DNA of 64,000 nt, taken from positions 3,697,963 to 3,761,962 of the forward strand of contig NC_087382.1 of assembly GCF_963675165.1 (NCBI RefSeq), read 5' to 3'. The stretch comes from Halichondria panicea. Taxonomy: Eukaryota; Porifera; Demospongiae; Suberitida; Halichondriidae. Shown here in pieces: positions 56,351-64,000 of the stretch (positions are counted from its first letter, which is position 1; each line of letters opens with the position of its first letter). Made by a program: the position numbers and the translations under genes. The notes under the pieces are model-generated. The model made no database searches, was not told the origin of the DNA, and worked only from the letters and a program-made list of their open reading frames with translations.

Positions 56351-56537
56351 TACCTGGTAATTTTCATGGGGCAAAATATTCGTGGTTTTCGTGGATGAAG
56401 CTCTGACCACAAATAATGAAGCGACCTTGCTTACTTTTACCTGCAGTGCAAGCAGCAACCACGAAAATATTATCCACGAAGTGACTAAATATTGCTCAAC
56501 AACGAATATTAATTTTTACCTCCTGAAAATTACCGTA
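56351..56537. mobile_element. 187-bp MITE-like element
   Basis: Imperfect terminal inverted repeats: tacctggtaattttca at the left and tgaaaattaccgta at the right. Internally, attcgtggttttcgtgg and ccacgaaaatattatccacg also pair. Probable TA flanks. It is distinct in ends from the element at 54413. Confidence 0.65.
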
Positions 56538-56758
56538 CAGTGGGACATTTTTGCGTTTTTCGAGGCAGAGAAGTTAACGCGAAAAGTTTAACTGGGAGAA
56601 ACTCCCACACACACGCACCGATTTCACATGTAAAGCTATTAGTGGGTGTCGTTTCCTGGTATTGAACCGCCAATATTAGAACCCATGACCATTTCTGCTG
56701 AGGGCTCTGAAGCAGAGAAAATTTACACAAGCGAATATTTATACGGTACCTGCTATAC

Positions 56759-56830
56759 AGTACATGCACCAAACACTTTCTAAGCCCAAGCACAACAGAA
56801 TTTTCAGAAATGACTCCACTAATGAACAAT
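56759..56830 (+). pseudogene. Short orphan 7TM tail relic
   Basis: atgcaccaaacactttctaag to gaacaatgaaacc matches only the last third of the tail and the NNET ending, with several substitutions. It is older than the other orphan tails. Confidence 0.7.
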
Positions 56831-57113
56831 GAAACCTTATTGTTATCTAGCTAGTACAAGCATGTCATATTTGTATATGCACACACACAATGAGAACACA
56901 CTCTAATCAGTAATGAAAGTAATATCAAAAACCAGAGAGCTATAGAGTTCCAGCATATTCAGAAACTAGATGGTATGACAACTAATTCGTATACATAGAA
57001 TCCAAAACGTGGATACAATTATAAGTTGTGTTCACAATAAGGGATGGTTCACACATGTAATCTTTAATACACATGCTTCCCTCCTAATAAGCAAGTCTTT
57101 GTCTACAAGTTGT

Positions 57114-57251
57114 GCATGTGTTCAACACAAGGGGAGGGTTATAGATCTACTGATGCATGTGTTCAACACAAGGGGAGGGTTATAGATCTACTGATGCATG
57201 TGTTCAACACAAGGGGAGGGTTATAGATCTACTGATGCATGTGTTCAACAA
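57114..57251. repeat. 41-bp tandem repeat, 3.4 units
   Basis: Identical units starting at 57114, 57155 and 57196 (gcatgtgttcaacacaaggg...ctactgat) plus a partial one. They lie about 150 bases upstream of copy 14 in what would be its promoter region. Confidence 0.95.
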
Positions 57252-57394
57252 TTGTGTCTAAAACAATGCATGCAGTATAGCTACAATCAGAAGTAACCAG
57301 CTGTATGCATGCATGCAACAAGGTCAAGATAGTTTACCAATAGACCAAGCCAAGTCAAGAGAGGTACGGGCTCACACATTTGGCTACAATGGAA

Positions 57395-58396
57395 ATGAAT
57401 GGACTAAAAGATTACTACGAGGACAACAAAACATCCTGTTTCAACATTAGTGAAATTGTGATAAACGAGTATCAAAATGTGATGATCTTTAGTGTAATTA
57501 GCATACTGTTGCTATTGGTTCCCACATTGATCTTGCAGCTCTTATTTGTCTACCGATACAAATCCACATTCTTACACCGTCAATTCCTTTATGCAACAAT
57601 TGTTGTGATATTATTAGGTATAATCTACATTTTGTACCCAAGCAGTTTCAATATTGGCTGTCCTTTGTTTTACATAATCGTGAATAGTTCGAACCGGTAT
57701 TTGTTCTTTGTTGAAATGCTGCAAATAACAACCATCCATCTTCTACTCTTGTACAAGTTCTGCAAGCACATGGAAACAAGAATCATGCAACGAATACAGA
57801 CACTTTGTTGCAATATTCGTCCAAGTCTGTGGCATGAAGTGATGATAGTGTGTATTCAACTTGGTCTACCATTACCCTTAATTATAGATGAGTTTGTGGT
57901 GAGACAATCAATGTACTTTAAAAGAATGGAACAAAATTACATTCTTATACCAGTGCTGATAGCCAACATACTACTAGACCTGGTATGCATAGTGCTGTTG
58001 TTGGTCTGGGTGTATAGGTTGTGGAAAAGAAAATTGTTGAAAAGTAAAGCGAAATTTGTGTGCACTCTAATTATTCACATGCACACTGTTAATCTTAGTC
58101 GTCTTTTTAATTGGGAACATAATTTTTTTGTTTTCAAATTTTGAAAATGCTTTTGTAGTATATTTTGCACTACGAACAATTGCTCCCGTATCTTTTGGTG
58201 TGTATGTTCTCATAAGCCTACCACATCTACAAAGGAAAGTCACTACAAAGGCCCAAGTTTTTGCAACTAATCGCCACATCAACCCGCCCTCTACTATAGA
58301 GTCAGCCTGCCTACAGATACAGCCGAACATGCTCCAAACTTTCTAAGCCCAAGCACAGCAGAATCTTCAGAAGTGACTCCACTAATAAACAATTAA
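57395..58396 (+). pseudogene. 7TM array copy 14, frameshifted in TM6 and tail
   Basis: A family-type start ATGAATGGACTAAAAGATTAC (an in-frame ATG lies 6 bases upstream) leads an open core through TM5. At TM6, caaatgggtcacatattaat is replaced by ctaattattcacatgcacac and the frame is lost. The tail has a 2-base gain (ctctactatagagtc). The TM4-TM5 part is the most divergent in the array (LPLIIDEFVVRQSM). Confidence 0.82.
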
Positions 58397-58852
58397 ACCC
58401 TTATTGTAAAAAGAAGATGTTATTATTTGTACATGCACACACATTACAAGACAGTTTATATGAAAGTACTATCACAAACCAATGAGTACTAGCTCTAGCC
58501 TTATTCAGAAACCCTCGTTCATATCTAGATAGACAAACTACCTATAGAAGTAATTACCTAAACATGAATACAATTATAAATTGTGTTCAATACAAGGGAA
58601 GATGTGCATGTCCAGCAACTACACACAATATCCACTACCACACACACACACACTAAGCATGCAAGCGTACAGTCTTTGTCTAACCATGCAAGAGCTCATG
58701 AAAAGTAACTTCGTGCAGCGTATGCTCGAGGCTTACGTTTCGTATAGTAATTGCCGGTGAATTCTTATAAATTGAAAGCCACCAAATAGGGTTGTATTGT
58801 ATAACACGTATTACAGGGATTCAACCCACTTTAGTTTACAAATTCCCATTAT

Positions 58853-58895
58853 CCATATATGGCAATGCAGTCATACCCACGACGCTTCTATTTAA
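58853..58895 (+). promoter_or_regulatory. CArG box plus TATA-like element, copy 15
   Basis: CCATATATGG at 58853-58862 and TATTTAA at 58889-58895, matching the duplicate upstream of copy 4. Confidence 0.6.
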
Positions 58896-59028
58896 GGCTC
58901 CTGGTCTAACACAAAGCTAATAATAATAGTATAGCTTATTAGAAGTATTTTAGCAATAGTTGCAGTCAAGACAGTTTAGCAATGGACCAAGTCAAGTCAA
59001 GAGAGGTACTGATTCAGCAATAAGGAAA

Positions 59029-60036
59029 ATGGATGGGCAACTTTACAATTTGTCCAACGGTACACACTGCAGTTTAAATATCAGTGATTCAGAATATCTG
59101 ATGACGCAGGAGCAAGCTGTGAGGATCCTCAGTATAATCATCATACTGTTGCTATTGTTTCCCACATTGGTATTGCAGCTCATCTTTATCTGTCGGTACA
59201 AATCTACATTTCTACACCGTCAATTCCTCTACATAACAATTTTTGTGCTACTATTTTTCATTGTGTACCTGATCACTGTTGATGTTGGTTGCTTCTTTGC
59301 TTTATTTGTGGGTAGTTTGGGAAGGTACTTGTTTTGTGTGGAGATAATGCAAATAACAACTATCCATCTTCTCCTATTGTACAAACTCTGCAAGTATATG
59401 CAAACAAGAACCATGCAACAGCTACAGGCACTTTGTTGCAATATTCGTCCCCGTCTGTGACATGAAGTGATGATAGTGTGTATTCAACTCGGTCTCCCAT
59501 TACCCGTACTAATAGTTGAGATTGTGGTGATATTGAAAACAAATTCAATCTACTTTGTATACAATGTGCAACTCTACATTGAAATATCTCTGCTAGCAGT
59601 CAACACACCAATGGGCCTGATATGCACAGTGTTACTGGTTAGTTGGTGTTGTATGCTGTGGAAAAGAAGATTGCTAAAGAATAAAGTGAAATTTGTGTGC
59701 ACTGAAATGGGCCACATATTGCTTGTCTTAGTCGTAGATTTAATTGGGAACATACTTTTGTTGCTTTTATTGGTGCCTTTAAGTTATGATTATAATATTG
59801 TAGTTTCTGTAATAAGAACATTTCCTCCCGTCTCTTTTGGTATATATATTATCGTAAATATACGAAGTCTGCGAAAGAAAGTCACTACAAAGGCCCAAGT
59901 TCCTGCAACTAATCGCCACACCAACCCGCCCTCTACTAGAGTCAGCCTGCCTACAGATACAGCCGAACATGCTCTAAACTTTCTAAGCCCAAGTACGGCA
60001 GGACCTTCAGAAGTGACTCCACTAGTGAACAATTAA
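59029..60036 (+). pseudogene. 7TM array copy 15, single nonsense codon
   Basis: MDGQLYNLSNGTHCSLNIS to tail, one frame throughout, broken only by TGA at 59458-59460 before TM4 (cgtctgtgacatgaa, where others read cgtctgtggcatgaa). The duplicate, copy 4, reads Trp here but has its own TAG near TM3. Otherwise complete, tail ending EVTPLVNN. Confidence 0.85.
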
Positions 60037-61021
60037 ACCCTTATTGTAATCTAGCTCTAGTACAAGCACGTTATATTTGTACATGCACACACAATGAGAT
60101 GACAGTTTACAATGAAAGTATTATCACAAAACAATGAGTACTAGCTCTAGCCTTATTCAGAAACCATTGTTCATATCTAGATATTGCCTATAGATCGAGG
60201 CAATTACTTAAACATGAATAAATATAAGAGAATATGTGCATATACTATAATTATGATCTATATAGTATTGATGGCAATTATATCATCAATACTATATATA
60301 TTAGCTCTATATATACAGCCTAGGAGTACTGAGCTGGTACATATAACCTGAGTTTTCATTCAAGATAACTAACTGAGCATGAATACAATTACTGTAACAA
60401 TTGTTTAACATAAGAGGAGGCTGTTATTCTCTCTAAACAAGCTCAGTCAACAACACAAGCTATCAAGCAAGCTGCTCTATATATATGTAGTTGGAAAAAT
60501 ACAGAAATGGTAGAACTTCAAAAAATACGTAATAGAAAATGTTGTAGTTTTTTCTGCATGGCATCCTTGATAACTGACCAATCCGAGCGCCTGCCATAGA
60601 GCCGCCACTTGCCTCGAGGCAGCAATAATATTATTACCAAATTGTCATTATTGATCGCACGTTTCAGACAGAAAGTCACGTACTCTCCGCATACATCTGA
60701 GCAAGGTAAGGCTTCGTTCGATAAATCGTCTCTTTTATTATGGACCCTTAGTTACAGCTCAAGGGTTTATAAGTCCTTGGTTACATGCAATGAGCACACG
60801 ACTAGTTCCCACATTAGCATTAGCACTAGCACCTTATGAATAACTATACTCTTATGCACACAATTTCCACTACTCAAGCTCACCCCATAATTATAAGCAA
60901 AAAAATCTTTGTCTAACACAGGGCATGTATAGTAGCTATACCTTCAGAGTACTTATAGCAATAGAACTAACACTATATATTGTAGAGACCAAGTCTAGTC
61001 AAGAATCTGGCTACAAGTGAA

Positions 61022-61524
61022 ATGGATGGACCAGATTACTATGACGACAACAACACATACTGTCCAAATATCACCACAGAATTTGTGATGAAGCATCTCC
61101 TCCCAGCGCTTAGGACTTCTAGTATAATCAGTATAGTGATATTGGTTCCTACATTGTCTTGCAGCTCTTCTTTATCTAGACCTATACCGGTACAAGTTTA
61201 CATTTCTACACCGTCAATTCCTCTACACAACAGTTGTAACAGTTGTCATACTAATAAATATACTGTCTACATTATTTACCCGAGCACGGTTGATGTCGGC
61301 TGTCCTTTGTTTTACCTATTTGTGAATACAGTGAATCGATACTTGCTGTATGTGGAGTCACTGCAAATTATGACTATCCATCTTCTACTCTTGTACAAAC
61401 TCTGCAAGCACATAGAAACAAGAATCATGCAATCTTCTTTTTACAATAGGGGTTATAATTGTTTATTAGTGGAGTCACTTCTGAAGAAGAATCATGCAAT
61501 TAATAACTACAGACACTTTGTTGC
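61022..61524 (+). pseudogene. 7TM array copy 16 (duplicate of copy 5)
   Basis: Same start (MDGPDYYDDNNTYCPNIT), same gacctata gain after TM1, same antisense tail insert (61433-61486, flanked by the 13-bp duplication) and same downstream repeat. New differences include one base lost in TM1 (acattgtcttgcag), so decay continued after duplication. Confidence 0.85.
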
Positions 61525-61890
61525 AGGGGCGGATCCAGGAATTTTGAAAAGGGGGGCAGTTTAAAGAAATGTTTACTAGGTCAACAGTTGGCCGATTTAA
61601 CTTGGATGGGTATAAGAAAAAATCCCCAGAAGACCATGCAGCTATACAATGACAAACAATAACATACTTTGTGTACTGATGCATGCATATTTAATAACAA
61701 TCATGTCAGTTGTATGATCTTCACTATGTAGTATTGTATTCAATAGCCAAAGGCAATTAATAGAGCACATTACCAGGTGCTCTATTAGAAATACACCACA
61801 TAGCAACAATAAGCAAATACTGTAACACTTAACTTAAGTGATGGGGTCTAAATATAGAATAGAACTGGCGTACAGCAGTCAGCAATTTCA
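61525..61890. mobile_element. Duplicate of the ggggcggatccag repeat
   Basis: Second copy of the element at 39894-40260, in the same position relative to the receptor fragment. It was carried along by the segmental duplication, not by independent insertion. Confidence 0.5.
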
Positions 61891-62159
61891 ATTAGTTATA
61901 CGAATATTTTAGTAAGTGGTTCTCATGCACGTATAGCAAGTCATGAATACACCACTCCTACACAATCTCCATTACACATGTGCAGGCTCGCCCCATTATA
62001 AACAAGCACAATGCAGTATAGTTATTTGAAGTGCTTTAGCAATAGTTATAATTATACGTAGCTGCATCCACGGGCAGTTTAGCACTGATAGATCAAGACC
62101 AATAGAACTATATATATATACATATATATATATAGTTTCATGCATGCAAAGACAAGACA

Positions 62160-63040
62160 GCTCTTCTTTATCTACCGATACAAGTCTAAACTTTTACATC
62201 GTCAATTCCTCTACACAACAGTTGTTGTCATACTACTGAATGTAATCTACATTATATACCCGAGCACTGTTGATGTCGGTTGTCCTTTCTTTCAACAAAT
62301 TGTAACTAGTTTAATTTGAATCGGTATTTGTTCTATGTGGAGATGATGCAAATGACAACCATCCATCTTCTACTCTTGTACAAACTCTGCAAGCACATGG
62401 AAACAAGAACCATGCAATGACTACAGACACTTTGCTGTAATATTCGTCCACGCTTATGGCATGATGTGATGATTGTATATGCATTCAATTTGGCCTCCCA
62501 TTACCGTTACTAATAGCTGAAGTAGTGGTGATGATAAAAACATTTTCAATGTTGGAATTCCTCATCGATGTGGAAATGAACTGCTTTATTAGACCCCTGT
62601 GGGTATTCAACATACTACTGGGCCTGATATGCATAGTGTTGCTGGTGCTCTGGGGCTATAGATTGTGGAAGATTAATTTGTTAAAAAGTAAAGTGAAATT
62701 TGTGTGCACTCAAATGGGCCACATACTGTTCGTTTTAGTCGTCTATATAATCTGGAACTTAATATGTTTGTTTTCATTCTTTCCTTATAATGGTATAGTA
62801 CTTTCTGTTATGCGAACTTTTGCTCCAGTCTCCTTTGGTGTATATATTGTCATGAGTATACCAAAACTCCCCCAAAAAGTCACTACAGCAAAGGCCGAAG
62901 TGTTTGCAACTAATCGCCATACCAACCCGCCCTCTACTAGAGTCAGCCTGCCTACAGATACAGCCGAACATGCTCCAAACTTTCTAAGCCCAAGCACATC
63001 AGAACCTTGAGAAGTGACTCCGCTAGTGAACAATGAAACC
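62160..63040 (+). pseudogene. 7TM array copy 17 (duplicate of copy 6, N-terminus lost)
   Basis: Begins abruptly at the end of TM1 (ctcttctttatctaccg); the start, N-terminus and most of TM1 are deleted. A stop before TM4 (cgactac changed to tgactac), small indels at TM3 and TM4, and a stop in the tail (ccttcagaa changed to ccttgagaa) follow. It lacks the TM4 indels of copy 6. Confidence 0.85.
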
Positions 63041-63590
63041 TTATTGTAATCTTGTACAAGCACGTTATATTTGTATACATATACATGCACACACAATACT
63101 ATAATGAAGTTATTGTCGCAAACCAATGTGCGTACTATAGCTCTACAGCCTTGTTAAAAAACTAGCTGTATATATATATACAGAGTTGAGAACCTGGCCA
63201 AGGTTGCCAGAAGTGCTTGAGGGCACAAAATACTGAAGTGAGTCATATAAGTCACATTACAAGCTTGTGTTCTACACTGGGGTATCAATTACATAATTAT
63301 TGTAAGATCAGACAACCTCTCATATTGTACGTGTTCACTATATTCATGCATGGGAGCACTGCATGCATGATGTTCACACAATCCTTCAATGTATACACAG
63401 GCTTGCCCCATATATAAGCATACAGTCTTTGTCTAACACAATGCAGGTACTGTAACATCAGAAGTGCTTTAGCAATATAGAACTAGCTATACATGTACCA
63501 AAGTCAAGCCTGACAGTTTAGTACTATATCTAGTAGACCAAGTCAAATCAAAAATCGAGGCACTGACTCAAGAATCTGACTACAAGGGAA

Positions 63591-64000
63591 ATGGATGGAC
63601 TAGATTATTATGAGGACAACAACACGAACTGTCTAAATATCAGCGAAAATGTGATAAATCAATTTCCAGTTCGTAAGATTTCTAGTATAATCAGCATACC
63701 ATTGCTATTGGTTCCCACATTGATCTTGCAGCTTTTCTTTATCTACCAATACAAGTCTACATTTCTACACCGTCAATTCCTCTACACAACAGTTGTTGTC
63801 CTACTACTGAATGTAATCAACATCGTATACCCGAGCAGTCTTAATCACTGTCCTTTGTCTTTACTTATTGTGTATAGATTGAATTGGTACTTTTACTATG
63901 TGGAAATGCTGCAAATAGCAACGATCCACCTTCTACTCTTGTACAAGCTCTGTAAGCACATGCAAACTAAAACCACGCAACGACTACAGACACTTTGCTG
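63591..64000 (+). CDS. 7TM receptor-like protein, array copy 18 (open, runs off the edge)
   Basis: Starts MDGLDYYEDNNTNCLNISEN and stays open for 136 codons, through TM1, TM2 and TM3 to QRLQTLC at the window end. It is nearly identical to copy 7; differences include YQYKSTF for YRYKSTF after TM1. The T-run that breaks copy 7 lies beyond the window, so whether this copy is intact cannot be seen. It has the same leader (tctgactacaagggaaATGG) as other members. Confidence 0.72.
   Translation, partial: MDGLDYYEDNNTNCLNISENVINQFPVRKISSIISIPLLLVPTLILQLFFIYQYKSTFLHRQFLYTTVVVLLLNVINIVYPSSLNHCPLSLLIVYRLNWYFYYVEMLQIATIHLLLLYKLCKHMQTKTTQRLQTLC

Larger units (their letters stand above)
55972..57388 (+). 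other. Array spacer with MITE, tail relic and 41-bp repeats
   Basis: Contains standard spacer modules, a MITE at 56351-56537, a tail relic at 56759-56830 and a three-unit tandem repeat at 57114-57251. No complete gene was seen. Confidence 0.6.
58560..64000 (+). repeat. Segmental duplication, right copy
   Basis: Partner of 36950-42600. The match includes spacers, copies 15-18 and the insertions inside copy 16. It continues to the window end, so the full length is unknown. About 190 bases are missing at copy 17 relative to copy 6, and about 150 bases of extra spacer are present near 63180-63310. Confidence 0.92.

Noticed and set aside
27217..60032. Recurrent antisense open frames over receptor tails (LGLRKFGACSAVSVGRL and similar)
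   Set aside because: They are reverse readings of the conserved tail. They recur because the tail DNA is conserved, end at varied places, and have no independent start context.
38979..60839. 76-residue open frame present twice (38979 and 60609)
   Set aside because: The conservation is explained by the segmental duplication; one pair of copies cannot show coding constraint.

Overview
The window looks like nuclear DNA from an early-branching marine invertebrate, most plausibly a sponge. This is inferred from metazoan gene families (DLK-type MAP3K, SPATS2, GOSR2, ARH1, GT92), short GT-AG introns, AT-rich spacers, many MITE-like elements and a local expansion of intronless 7TM genes. No ribosomal or tRNA gene was seen, so the species cannot be fixed.

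Left part, 1-23 kb: ordinary gene-dense sequence. A Golgi Qb-SNARE gene (GOSR2/membrin, minus strand, five exons visible, C-terminus off the left edge) is followed by a SPATS2-family gene (plus, eight exons, 1300 aa, with a C-terminal array of thirteen 40-residue repeats). A DLK/LZK-type MAP3K (minus, eight exons, 1057 aa) converges on it. Next come a type II membrane sulfotransferase (minus, four exons, 387 aa), an ADP-ribosylarginine hydrolase (plus, 356 aa) sharing a short divergent upstream region with the sulfotransferase, and two tandem GT92 glycosyltransferases (minus). All splice joins were made by eye from GT/AG sites, phase continuity and protein similarity.

Transition, 23-26 kb: dispersed repeats and the 3' part of a USP37/26/29-like deubiquitinase gene. 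It keeps its zinc-finger and His-box exons, but lacks a usable acceptor at a CA microsatellite, carries a 1-nt frame break, and has no Cys-box exon in view. It appears to be a remnant.

Right part, 26-64 kb: a same-strand tandem array of one intronless gene family encoding about 330-residue proteins with seven predicted membrane spans, a short N-glycosylated N-terminus starting MDG(L/Q), and a Ser/Thr/Pro-rich cytoplasmic tail. Four copies are intact (starts 26756, 44725, 49838, 54970) and one open copy runs off the right edge (63591). Three are broken by a single defect, and the rest are degraded or reduced to tail fragments. The tail and the sequence around the start are nearly invariant at DNA level while the membrane core varies. 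Many copies share an upstream module with a perfect CArG box and a TATA-like element. The family resembles a lineage-specific receptor (possibly chemosensory) cluster, but it lacks the class A GPCR DRY, CWxP and NPxxY motifs and I cannot assign it to a named family.

The array has been reshaped by a segmental duplication (about 36.95-42.5 kb copied at about 58.5-64 kb), a 5.4 kb satellite island, a piggyBac-type element with TTAA target duplications, several MITE or foldback elements, and an antisense insertion of the receptor 3' end flanked by a 13-bp duplication.
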